This document shows, piece by piece, positions 23,470 to 33,470 of a stretch of DNA of 64,000 bases (position 1 is its first letter; each line of letters starts with the position of its first letter). The notes beneath the pieces are model-generated. The model searched no databases, was not told where the DNA came from, and worked only from the letters and a program-made list of their open reading frames with translations. The position numbers were made by a program, and so were the translations under genes. The DNA is from Bolinopsis microptera (taxonomy: Eukaryota; Ctenophora; Tentaculata; Lobata; Bolinopsidae), in NCBI RefSeq assembly GCF_026151205.1, contig NC_087073.1, forward strand, positions 8,099,411 through 8,163,410. Direction: 5' to 3'.

Positions 23470-24114
23470 TACAGGGTGTACCGTGCATAAACAATATTAA
23501 TAAAGTGTGACTTTTTTACATTTCTTTGAACTTAAACTTCACCGTTGTTTTTAACTAAATATTGTCAGAAATATAGTTGAATTGAATAAAATAATAAAAA
23601 TAAGGTTAATAATAAGCACCCTTCCTAAACATTAAATATTGTAGTCTAAAATTGACATTATTTATGGCTAAGGTCCAAGATTTTCAAAATCTAACAAAAA
23701 CGTTTTAAAGACCTTCTTCAAAACTTGTGCCCGGACAATGTCTTTTAAATGATCCCCCTAAAACATATTTTCTTGAGACCCCTTAATTACACTTATATTA
23801 CAGCAAGCTTAAGTTCCTGAAGTAAAACCATAACAGAATAGTAATTTGTGAGAAATCAAAAATTGATAGGGACTTGCATTGAAACTTGGTATGCATAAAT
23901 TCGACACATATTGACGCAATGTGATGAAGAGTTTTTAGCAACTGATCCTTTATAATATACATACAGAAAGTGTGACTTTTTTTAGAAATGATACAAACTA
24001 TTATAATATTTTGTTACCTGGCCGGGGACCTAAGGCTATTATGTTTATATATATAAACATATAATGTTCGTATCATTTCTAAAAACAGTCACACTTTCTG
24101 TGGTACACCCTGTA
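23470..24114. mobile_element. Mariner-like MITE (TACAGGGTGTACC ends) with nested remnants
   Basis: TACAGGGTGTACC at 23470 is matched by GGTACACCCTGTA ending at 24114. Inside, 23964-23998 and 24066-24100 form a second inverted repeat around GAAAGTGTGAC and AGAAATGATAC. Its loop holds half of the hAT-like MITE described below (from TTACC at 24014). It is a nest of at least two element types. Confidence 0.65.
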
Positions 24115-24270
24115 TATAATATACAATACATGCTCGTGTACGAGTCGCACTGATAACCGTTTCATTCTACACTTACTGGGTTGCCTTAAAGTTAAAGTTA
24201 AACTGGCCGTCAGTTCGTGTATCTGTTTATAACCAATATAAAATTTTAAGTTCGGGACATTTTATTAGTA

Positions 24271-24360
24271 TTACTGGGCGGCGCTCACAGCTCAGCTCCT
24301 AGCTGTCATTCCACCGAATCTCTATGTTTATAAACATTATAGCATGGGGTCCCCAGGTAA
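24271..24360. mobile_element. hAT-like MITE, 90-bp copy
   Basis: Begins TTACTGGGCGGCGCTCA and ends GGGGTCCCCAGGTAA. GACATTTT follows the element at 24361 and also occurs at 24256, eight bases from the left end, suggesting an 8-bp duplication with a 7-bp end extension. Confidence 0.65.
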
Positions 24361-24559
24361 GACATTTTACTCCTAACTTAACCTGAGACATGTTCAATGT
24401 TACAGCATATAATAAGTTTGTTGTCGTAAGTTGAACGTGCTCATTCGTTTTTTTGATAAAATTATTTCTGCCATCGATTAAATTCTAAAATAGCAAATGA
24501 ATGGTTCTCAAATGAATTGTTAAATATTTGTGGATCATTTAATTGACGATGTCAATTCA

Positions 24560-24850
24560 TCGCAGCTCGGCGAGGCACAGTAGCGCATCTCGCCAATCTA
24601 GCGAGGCACAGTAACGCATCTCGGCACAGTAACGCATCGCGGCACAGTTACGCATCGCGGCACAGTAACGCATCACGGCACAGTAACGTATCGTGGCACA
24701 GTAACGCATCGCTGCACAGTAACGCATCGCCGCACAGTAACGCATCGCCGCACAGTAACGCATCGCCGCACAGTAACGCCGCACAGTAACGCATCGCGGC
24801 ACAGTAACGCATCGCGGCACAGTAACGCATCGCGGCACAGTAGCGCATCG
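24560..24850. repeat. 18-bp minisatellite, about 15 copies
   Basis: Unit GCGGCACAGTAACGCATC, with variants (GCCGCACAG, TAGCGCATC) and one shortened unit at about 24775-24785. Frames stay open because 18 is a multiple of three (MRYCAA on minus). The unit's reverse complement, GATGCGTTACTGTGCCGC, resembles the end of the nearby MITE family. Confidence 0.9.
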
Positions 24851-25363
24851 TGCTACAAGTGGATCATCAAATCTGCATTGATGATTTATAATATTAATGA
24901 TGAGTATGACATATGCATTAAATCATAATGCATAATATAAATAAGGTGTAATATTAGGGGGTGCACCATAAAAATAAACTTGCTCGGATTTTAAAATTTT
25001 TTGTACCATTGTTTTCAAGAGACTGTGAGAATTTTCACAATACTAAATTTGTCATACCTTTTTTGGAAAGATCAGTAAGTTTCGCCAAGGTGCCATATTT
25101 GATGGTGACGTGCGCGGCTTTTGGAGCAAAATTAGCTGTAGTGTAAAACTCGCGTAATTTGACCAAATTTGACCAAATTCGTTGATTTTTGTCGTATTAT
25201 TTAGATATATCTTCAGTTCCTTGAATGAGATTATTCTGAAAATTGGCGAAGACCTTCCAATAGGGCTTTCACAACTGTCCGAAAAATTTGGTGGATATCG
25301 GAGTTAATAATAATATAGTGATCAAAATGGAGCAAAATACGCTGCTTTTAGCTGTAACATAAT

Positions 25364-27175
25364 GTACTAATGCACAGACGCGTTTTAGAATTTCTCGACA
25401 AGAATAACTCTCTATTCGAGAATCAGTACGGATTCCGACCAGGAAGATCATGTGAGCACGCACTTCTCAATGCTCAGAGCTCTATTCTGCATTCTCTAAA
25501 TAAGAACCAAATAGCACTTTTATTACTTTTAGACTATAGCAAGGCATTTGACGTCCTAGATCACGCGACATTACTCAGGAAACTTGAGCATTACGGTATT
25601 CGTGGCATAGCGTTGAAATGGTTCGAGTCATACCTCAGTGGTCGCAGTCAATTTGTTTCCCTAAACGGCTCCAATTCATCATTAGAATCTATGATATACG
25701 GTGTTCCACAAGGGAGCATATTAGGCCCCCTGCTCTTTGTCATATATATCAATGACTTACCAGGAATCAGTAACCTAGCTAAATTTATATTATACGCAGA
25801 CGACGCAAACATTATTATCACCGGATCAAATGTACAAGACATTATATCCAAAGTAAACCACCTCACTGACGTGTTGATAAAATGGGTTAACTCGAACGGC
25901 CTAGCTCTTAATCTGAAGAAGACTTGCTATATGGTATTTTCAAAAAGACGGGTAGATCTATCGTCTCTACAAGTAAGTATCGACAACTCTCCTATAGAAC
26001 GCAAAACGGAGGCCAGGTTTTTAGGAGTTATCGTCGACGACAAACTAAAATGGGTCAGCCACATCCGAGCCGTCAAAACAAAAATGTCACGGTTTATAGG
26101 TATTATGTTCAAAATAAAACGCAAATTACCAATCAAAGCACGCTTACAGATCTTCCAAAGTTTTGTACAATCTCACTTAAATTTCTGTTCACTAGTTTGG
26201 GGCTTTGCTGCAAAATCCCATATTGAATCACTGTTCACTAAACAAAAGCAGGGAATACGAGCAGTTATGCCGGGCTACGTGAATTACTATTACAAGGACG
26301 GTAAGCTTCCGGATCATACTAAAACTACGTTTAAAGAGTACGAAATATTATCTGTACACGGGGTCATCATAAAAAATGCTCTGACTCTGATGCACAAGAT
26401 AACTTACATGCCTGGCCTTCTGCCGTCGTCGATAAAAGACTTATTTCCTCCCGATATACCAAAGTATGGCACGTCTTATGACGACAATATCGACTGGCTA
26501 ACAACGTTCTCTCAACCAGATCTACGCGCTAGTGTTCTGTATAAAGGTCCTATATTAGCTATTACCGAGCACAACATTAGTCGCATAACTTGCCCATCTA
26601 GCATTTTCTCAATAAGCATATATAAGAAATCAGCGAAGCGTGTAATGATAGAACTACAAAGCTCAGGAAACGATGAAGAATGGCCACCTTTTCTGTTACA
26701 TAATTTACCCGGGCTACGTAAATCGACAAGATCAGGCACACAACAAATCAACTACCGAGAATAAACTAAGGAATAAATAAAACCAGACGGTTAGCACACT
26801 AGTCACTATCAACCATATGCCACTTTTTTCACTGCCCATTCACTGTCATATTAATAGCATCATATAGATAGCGCTAGCAGGTGCTGATAAGACATGGGCT
26901 CAGTTATTCTTTTTTGTTTTAACCTCAAGTAGCTTATAAAACAGTGCGTGTGATCATCTGTCGTATCAAATCAAATTATTTGTCACTATATGTCAATAAA
27001 TCATGATATACAAGTTTTAATTTTTAAAGTTTCTGTTTTTGTTTTTAATGAATAGACGTAATCAACATTTTCAATTTTCATATTCACGCATATTAAATAA
27101 AATTATATTGTTATGTATTATATTATTTTGTAAACATTGGCCGGGTATAAAAAACCGGTCCCCAAACAAACAAAC
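25364..27175 (+). mobile_element. 5'-truncated CR1/Jockey-type LINE inserted in the left arm of the inverted-repeat element
   Basis: The junctions are exact because the other arm preserves the empty site: it reads TAACATAATGTCTAATGGTT (reverse complement), while the left arm splits after ATGT at 25363 and resumes ATGTCTGATGG at 27175. ATGT is thus repeated at both ends. The insert has a truncated reverse transcriptase frame and about 400 bp of 3' UTR, and ends in a (CAAA)3-like tail just before the junction. Confidence 0.85.
25370..26764 (+). pseudogene. Reverse transcriptase, 5'-truncated LINE copy
   Basis: The frame starts inside the RT domain: QYGFRPGRSCEHAL, LLLDYSKAFDVLDH, GVPQGSILGPLLFVIYIND, catalytic YADD near 25795-25810, then thumb (NLKKTCYMVFS, FLGVIVDDKLKW) and a C-terminal region of about 200 residues. 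Endonuclease and the first RT motifs are absent, so the copy is dead on arrival although its remaining frame is intact. YADD and the GIRGIALKWFESYL block suit the Jockey/CR1 group. The ATG at the start is a chance codon. Confidence 0.85.
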
Positions 27176-28840
27176 ATGTCTGATGGTTGGATATGCTTTA
27201 AACTTTTCGGACACTTTCCTTGTAAGTCTATAAGTAAGCTTACCAATTTTGTTGCAATCGGAGGTCGGGAAGGATACTTAATATCTATTTGTTTGAAGAA
27301 AATTGTGCTGGCCGAAATTAGCGCTAAAAAACCATCCTACAGTCGGCACGCGCGGCTCACTGTCGATGGCGCACTACCTAGTAATATAAGGCGCAGGTTA
27401 TATCTCCACCGAAAGCACATCTAATTCTATACTCATGAAATATGTCTGTAACTTGCTTGATCCTTTATTACAAAGTTGACGTAAAACTGAAGCGACCAAA
27501 ATTGAACGAGGAATCGTTTAAGATCGAGGCACATAGACAAAAGCTACTCACGTTATTGTACTTTTCACGGAGAAATTGCGTGTTTGGGCTTGTTATTCTC
27601 TTTCAAAAGTATTCCAATTGATTTGTATAAGTGCATACTGATCTGCCGTCTCTCGCTGCTGATTAAATTTAATGGCCTGGACGACCGGGGTCAACAATTG
27701 AACTTCGAATATCCCGGTGCGGGGAAACACCACAGTTTGCTTTCATGGAGCAAAGAAACTTAAACTTACAGCTGACCATGACCGACCTGGTTCCGAACAA
27801 AAAGAGCAATGGCCGATTAGTCTATTATATATGCAATAAGCGCCATGAGTTGGCACAGCATTTTTATCTCTGATTTTGATAAATTTGGTATACCAAAAGT
27901 TGCCTCTAAGTGTGAACAATGCAAATTCACCGTGTAGCACGATAACGTCGAGCTGTATGTAGGCCTCCTGTGACGTGCATTGCAAGAGTGTAAAAGGACG
28001 GAAAATAGGTAATTTCTTGCTTAAAATGCATATAACTCCTAAAATACGAACGAACTCGACCCGGCTGTGCGCGCGCGCGCACGGTGGAAAATTTGTAGAT
28101 TCTATTCCATATTCGTGCATAAAATAATAATCGACGATAAATTGTCTGTTTACTGTTATACTGCCGATTATCGCACGATATTCGTCGCGCGCGCGATAAT
28201 CGGACGATAATCGTTTATATCGAACGATAATCGCAAATATGACAATTATCGTAGGTAGTGCGCCATCGACAGTGAGCCGCGCGTGCCGACTGTAGGATGG
28301 TTTTTTAGCGCTAATTTCGGCCAGCACAATTTTCTTCAAACAAATAGATATTAAGTATCCTTCCCGTCCAACAAAAATTGGTAAGCTTACTCATAGACTT
28401 ACAAGGAAGGTGTCCGAAAAGTTTAAAGCATATCCAACCATTAGACATTATGTTACAGCTAAAAGCAGCGTATTTTGCACCATTTTGATCACTATATCAA
28501 CTCCGATATCCACCAAATTTTTCGGACAGTTGTGAAAGCCCTATTGGAAGGTCGTCGCCAATTTTCAGAATGATCTCATTCAAGGAACTGAAGATATATC
28601 CAAATAATACGACAAAAATCAACGAATTTGGTCAAATTTGGTCAAATTACGCGACTTTTACAGCTAATTTTGCTCCAAAAGCCGCGCACCATCAAATATG
28701 GCACCTGGGCGAAACTCGCTGATCTTTTCAAAAAGGTATGACAAATTTGGTATTGTGAAAATTCTCACAGTCTCTAGAAAACAATGGTACAAAAATTTTT
28801 AAAATCCGAGCAAGTTTATTTTTATGGTGCACCTCCTAAT

Positions 28841-29272
28841 TATCGCGCAATCAGACAACGATAACACGATAATTGGACGATAAAATTTGTTAAAAATAAT
28901 TTACACGTTTTCTAATTGATACCAATATTTCCACGTTTTTATAACGTGATTTTATTGTTTTATAATGTAGTGCCGCGCATTTACGTTGAAGTTTTGATAT
29001 CTTCAAATCGAACTTAGAATCGAGCGCTATTGAATTTCAGCGCCTGGTAACGCCGCGCCTATAATGCACGCCTATAATGCACCTCGCGCGAGACTCACAA
29101 TGCCGCCATTATTTTAATTTAACATTTTGTAACGTTGTTCCTGCTGTGACGTCATTTATATTTTGCTATCTACAACAAGCAGGCTGCATGCATGTTTCAT
29201 AGATACAAATAGTGGAGAATACCATTTGTCATACATTCTCTGCTTAATTCTCTGCTTATTTGAAATTGATTA
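28841..29272. other. Intergenic stretch with ATTATCG/CGATAAT motifs near its left end
   Basis: The first 50 bp repeat the ATTATCG and CGATAAT words also found inside the neighbouring element and at 33.2-33.5 kb. No gene seen. Confidence 0.4.
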
Positions 29273-29427
29273 GGGGTCGTTCACATATTACGTCATCAGC
29301 TGAGGGGGGGGGGGGGTATCCAAATGATTACGCTAGTGTAATTTTGACACAATAGCTTGTGTAAAACTGATTACGGAGGGGGGGTAAAAATGTTCCGAAA
29401 ATGGATTACGTAATATGTGAACGACCC
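29273..29427. mobile_element. MITE with GGGGTCGTTCACATATTACG ends, copy 1
   Basis: The left end GGGGTCGTTCACATATTACG is matched by CGTAATATGTGAACGACCC at the right. The interior has poly-G runs and GTGTAATTTTGACACA. The second copy is at 31872-32051. Confidence 0.8.
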
Positions 29428-29831
29428 ATTATTACTACAAGCATTAATCAGTTATCTTACACTGAATAAACAATCGCACAGTTTAAGCCCAAAGGTAACT
29501 GTATATTTTATTACTATACTAACTTAAGAATACATACAATATTTTTAATGAAATAGCAGTTAAGGGCCTTACGTAATATTATGGGAATCTCTAAACTAAT
29601 AAAGTGTAGGCATGTCACAAAGAATGAGAATGTTTGCGGGGCTAACTGTGACCCGACAGCTGAAACCGCTCGGGGAGAGGAAGCAATGGAGTGAGTTAAC
29701 TGCTATTTCATTAAAAATATTGTATGTATTCTTAAGTTAGTATAGTAATAAAATATACAGTTACCTTTGGGCTTAAACTGTGCGATTGTTTATTCAGTGT
29801 AAGATAACTGATTAATGCTTGTAGTAATAAT
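29428..29831. repeat. Perfect long inverted repeat, 136-bp arms, around a candidate exon
   Basis: Arms 29428-29563 and 29696-29831 are exact reverse complements as far as I can read. The 132-bp spacer contains the candidate first exon of the unknown gene. The left arm abuts MITE copy 1 with no gap. Perfect arms imply a recent event or ongoing gene conversion. Confidence 0.85.
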
Positions 29832-31508
29832 GATCTATCTAGGAAGTTTAGGGGGCGGAACCCATCACTGGTAAATGATAAGGAGATACGGGAGGCTGTC
29901 GGCAGGTTCTGCCATATAGAAGGTAATATATCACGGGTCCGTATATAGCCGATTTCGCAGATTTTAGTTACGGAAAAACTAGCGGACCTAGCGGAAATTT
30001 CGGATAGCTAGCGGAGACTAGCGGAAGTCTTACGGAAGCTAGCGGATGCCTAGCGGACATATATTGCGCGTAAATTCGCCACACAGCATTATTACCTAGC
30101 GGAAGCCAGCGAATACCTGGCGGAAGCTAGCGGAAACTAGCGGTGTACCATTTCAGTTAATAATTGAACTACAATCCATCTGGGTTGCAACCAATCTAAA
30201 CCAGATTCATCCATGTCATGCATAGAATGATTAAGTCGCACATGATGTACATAAGTGATATTGTTTCATAAAATAAGCTCTTGAAACTTACTGGGCCGCG
30301 CTCAGCCTGTCATTCCGCCAAATCTATATTACCTGAGGACCCCAGGCTATTATGTTCATTAACAGATTTGGCGGAATGACAGGCTGAGCGCGGCCCAGTT
30401 AATGAACATAATAGCCTGGGGTCCTCAGGTAACTTGAAACTAGTATAATAGTGGTTTGTAACACATAAACTTGATTTATATTCCTTTTCAGGGTCAGCAG
30501 TTACGGAGGACACGGTGCGGGAAGTGGGTCTGAGGTATAAGAAAATGAGGGCTGACCGCAAGCATAGACTTGGCAATGCTAAAAGGACAGGAGGAATCAC
30601 CGCTGATGTGGCTGTCCAGACAGAATCCCTGCACAGCTTAGAGTGCAAGGTAATAAACTGTAGGTTAATGAAAGCGTCATTATTTATTACAGTATCGAAA
30701 TTTAAGTTCTGAAGTTGTTCAAAATGTTAAATATTCCATTATTTAATTCAGGAGTGTACAACAAATGCAATGAAGCATATTTGTCAAATCAGGGCACGTG
30801 AGCTGGCCCAACTACAGACTGAGGTGTTGCTTAGGGAATGCCCTTCCCCCCAAATGCCTGCAACATCAAGGTTGGTTTCGTATGTCACTTTTGAGTTACC
30901 TCAATCATGATTTCTTGGACGGCCAAATTGTATTTTGTCGTGTTAATCTAATCAAATTGTAGTCCCCAGACTCCCCAGCCGCAACAAAGACCCTCAGCAG
31001 AAAGGTCGAGAAACATGTCAGGAAGGTAAATAATATTTCTTCATATTAATAGTTTGAAGCTGTTTTTTTTTTCATTGATTCATAATATAATTTTCTGATA
31101 ACCCCAAATATGTCGAAACCAGAATAAGATAATCCTAAACTAATAAATGATAAATTGCAGCAGCACGAACAGCAGGACATGTGCTGTCCTCCCCCGGTCT
31201 CGAGTGATGTCTAATGCTTCGAGGTATTAAATTAAATTGAATAGTATTTAACAAAGGACTCAGTAGTGTTTAGATTAATCTAAGTTTCAAAAACTTCTAT
31301 TTGATTGTCATCGTGTCATGCTTAATATTGTATGCTATACAATACGTAACTTATTAGTAATGCAATGACTGTACTATTTTTCAGCATCTCTGATTATGGA
31401 CCAGAGAGCATAATTGATGCAAGAGTGCGTCTAGAACGGGAGAGAAGGCAACGCTCACTGGTAAAGATAGTCACAGCCGGTGAGCTGTTCAAGTCACTGA
31501 GACGCTGA
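29612..31508 (+). CDS. Seven-exon gene of unknown family, 229 aa
   Basis: Exons: 29612-29694, 29843-29922, 30492-30649, 30752-30870, 30963-31025, 31161-31223, 31385-31508. All borders are GT..AG, each with a pyrimidine-rich acceptor or a good donor, and all seven join in phase to one stop at 31506-31508, which is hard to get by chance. The product is basic and mostly hydrophilic. A conserved-looking N-terminal part has WSEKFRGRNPSLVNDKEIRE and VGRFCHIEG. A central lysine/arginine-rich part has RYKKMRADRKHR. A Cys pair (ECKEC) and helix (ELAQLQTEVLL) precede a Pro/Gln/Ser-rich linker, and a charged C-terminal helix (DARVRLERERRQRS) ends it. I see no signal peptide or membrane span and do not recognise the family. 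Exon 1 lies in the loop of a perfect palindrome and is the least certain. Exon 6 has a CAGCAG (NAGNAG) acceptor allowing one-residue variation. Confidence 0.6.
29974..30145. repeat. Interspersed CTAGCGGA short repeats
   Basis: The word CTAGCGGA(A) recurs about ten times at irregular spacing within intron 2 of the unknown gene, interrupted at 30060-30090. Confidence 0.75.
30288..30432. mobile_element. Inverted, interleaved dimer of the hAT-like MITE
   Basis: Two units in opposite orientation are fused into 145 bp. The outer ends are TTACTGGGCCGCG and CCTCAGGTAA. An exact 8-bp target duplication CTTGAAAC flanks the dimer (30280-30287, 30433-30440). It lies in intron 2 of the unknown gene. Confidence 0.85.
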
Positions 31509-31580
31509 TTTGTTTGTCATGTTGCCCACACTAAACTTGTATGAGGCCATGTTTGTTTCATGAGCCCACACTAAACTTGT

Positions 31581-31856
31581 ATGAGGCTCCATCGTGAGCC
31601 CACAACAGGTTTGCTACCAACTCTGTTGCCAAATTGCCCAAGTCCACAACCAGCAGCAACATCGCCACCACCTGCAGTTGTGACAACTGCAGGTGTGACC
31701 CCCGCACTGGTGTCACCACTCCCACCATCACCCGCACCCGTCACCTCATTATACCATGGGATTTCACCTGAAGTATCAGGTGAAAACTCATGGTATAATG
31801 AGGATGATGAAGACAACATTAACTATCTCGAAGCTTTAGAGGGATTAGTCATTTAG
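31581..31856 (+). other. Open frame downstream of the unknown gene, with two perfect hairpins
   Basis: A 91-codon frame: a proline/alanine-rich part (PSPQPAATSPPP) followed by an acidic end (WYNEDDEDNINYLEALEGLVI). It contains the inverted repeat ACCTGCAGTTGT/ACAACTGCAGGT (about 31670-31695) and a longer stem at 31748-31801 built on TTATACCATG and TTTCACCTGA. It could be an alternative last exon of the 29612-31508 gene, since a GTAAAG donor lies inside exon 7, or simply its 3' UTR. The stems explain why the opposite strand is also open, which weakens the coding case. Confidence 0.3.
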
Positions 31857-31871
31857 TAGCCCACACTATTA

Positions 31872-32051
31872 GGGGTCGTTCACATATTACGTAATCATTT
31901 TTTGGACAATTTTAAACCCCCCCCGCCCCCCCCCCCCCCCCCCTACGTAATCAGTTTTACACATAGCAAGTGTATCAAAATTACACTACCGTAATCATTT
32001 CGAAACCCCCCCCCCCTCCCTCGGCTGATTGCGTAATATGTGAACGACCCC
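31872..32051. mobile_element. MITE with GGGGTCGTTCACATATTACG ends, copy 2
   Basis: Same ends as copy 1 at 29273-29427, with a similar interior in the opposite orientation (poly-C runs, AGTTTTACAC, AAATTACAC). The two copies bracket the unknown seven-exon gene. Confidence 0.8.
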
Positions 32052-32139
32052 GGCCTTATGTGCTTGAGGCATTATTTATCTATATTATTCATTCATTTTG
32101 AAAATTAACTGATTTTCATTTGCACAATCAAAATTTCAG

Positions 32140-32226
32140 TTCACATTATTTCACATCATATCACATTATTTCACATCATATCACATGATAATATCGCATC
32201 ATATCACATCATATCACATCATATCT
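32140..32226. repeat. Simple TCACAT(C/T)AT repeat
   Basis: About nine imperfect copies of a TCACATCATA-like unit. Confidence 0.8.
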
Positions 32227-33006
32227 TGTACAATTTATATTTTATAACAATTTTATTCGTACATTAAATCAATAACGCATTTTCATTTGTAAACCTTGGC
32301 TGCTGAAGTCATATGTGACTGCTCTCTAAAACTACCGCCACCAAATTCTAGTTCTAAATTGAAATTTGCCACAATTAATAAACGGAATGCGCAGATCATA
32401 TTAATTTTTGGCAACGTGAAAATGTGTGTTCCTACTATAATATTTGTGCGCGCGAGACATTCTTTCATTTTTAATCTGCCATAGGATCATATTTTAATTC
32501 GTTGTGTGGACTTTGCCATTTGCGATGCTTGATAATGTTGCAGTAATGAACTATATATGGTCATGACATTCAATGGGACCGTTTTCCCGGAGAAAATACT
32601 ACTATAATAACTGAAGTTATGAAATATTTATGTTTTCGATGATTGATGATAGTATGAAATAAATCGGAATACGTGCATCAGTCCTATTATTTGCGTGGGT
32701 AAACCATGATAACATTATTGATTATGATGATCATTACCAATTAGAGTGTCACTGTTGATCGTAATATATATGAGGCTTACGGTACATGCATCATATGAAA
32801 TATCTCCATATTCACATAGCCATGTGTCTACCGCTACGAGTACGCGTACTGCGTGACGCGCTACTGCAAGCGAGAGGGCTCTGGTTAGAGCAAATCACCA
32901 TAGAAGAAAAAGAATTTTAATAGGTATTTATGACCTGGTATCAGTAAACGTTAGGTACTAGGTAGCTAGGTGCGGTGTGCCAATTATTGTATCTACATTA
33001 CAGCGA
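32227..33006. other. Intergenic stretch without a recognised gene
   Basis: AT-rich. Short frames only, nothing recognised. Confidence 0.5.
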
Positions 33007-33014
33007 TCATTATA

Positions 33015-33088
33015 TTACTGGGCCGCGCTCAGCCTGTCATTCCGCCAAATCTATATAATGAACATAATAGCCTGGGGTCCTCAGGTAA
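33015..33088. mobile_element. hAT-like MITE, 74-bp copy
   Basis: TTACTGGGCCGCGCTCAGCC to GGGGTCCTCAGGTAA, with an exact 8-bp target duplication TCATTATA at 33007-33014 and 33089-33096. It is the cleanest copy of the family. Confidence 0.9.
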
Positions 33089-33224
33089 TCATTATATTCC
33101 TGTTATCACAAAGTATGAATACCCAAATGCACCATCTTTCTAATTCAAATAGATCAGAATTCATACCATGTACATTATCAAGTCAACTGTAGTAACTTAG
33201 TAAAAGCTATTTTTGATATGTTCT

Positions 33225-33470
33225 CGATTATCGTGCAATCACAGTCCGAAATCACAATTATCGTGCGATATCAGTGCGACATAACAATTATCGTGCGATA
33301 ACAGTACGACATCACAACTATCGTGCGATAACAGTACGACATCACAATTATCGTGCGATAACAAGACGATCCTGCGATAATCACGCGTTTATCGTCAAGT
33401 TAGTACCGCGATAATCGTGCACCTCAAACGATAATCGTCTCGCATGCGATAAACGCGCGATAATCGTTGC
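33225..33470. repeat. Cluster of ATTATCG/CGATAAT words with a ~33-bp tandem core
   Basis: Between about 33250 and 33365 a unit containing AATTATCGTGCGATAACAGT and ACGACATCAC recurs three to four times. The words continue more irregularly to 33470. The same words occur inside the long-inverted-repeat element (28145-28245) and beside it (28840-28885). Confidence 0.75.

Larger units (their letters stand above)
24953..28840. mobile_element. Long-inverted-repeat element with about 590-bp arms, split by a LINE
   Basis: The left arm is 24953-25363 plus 27175-27379; the right arm is 28251-28840 in reverse complement. The outer ends read ATTAGGGGGTGCACC and, reverse-complemented, ATTAGGAGGTGCACC. Arms match closely with occasional indels, for example an extra AATAAT in the left arm near 25310. 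The 870-bp spacer contains ATTATCG and CGATAAT motifs and GC-rich CGCGCG runs. A frame in the spacer (minus strand, 27743-28339) has no recognisable domain. The superfamily is undetermined; it could be foldback or a large MITE. Confidence 0.75.

Noticed and set aside
27743-28339. 198-codon minus-strand frame in the spacer of the long-inverted-repeat element
   Set aside because: It starts inside the repeat arm, crosses low-complexity CGCG and ATTATCG repeats, and has no recognisable domain.
31571-31819. Minus-strand frame rich in Gly/Ser/Val
   Set aside because: It mirrors the plus-strand frame through the two hairpins and a proline-rich stretch; no independent support.
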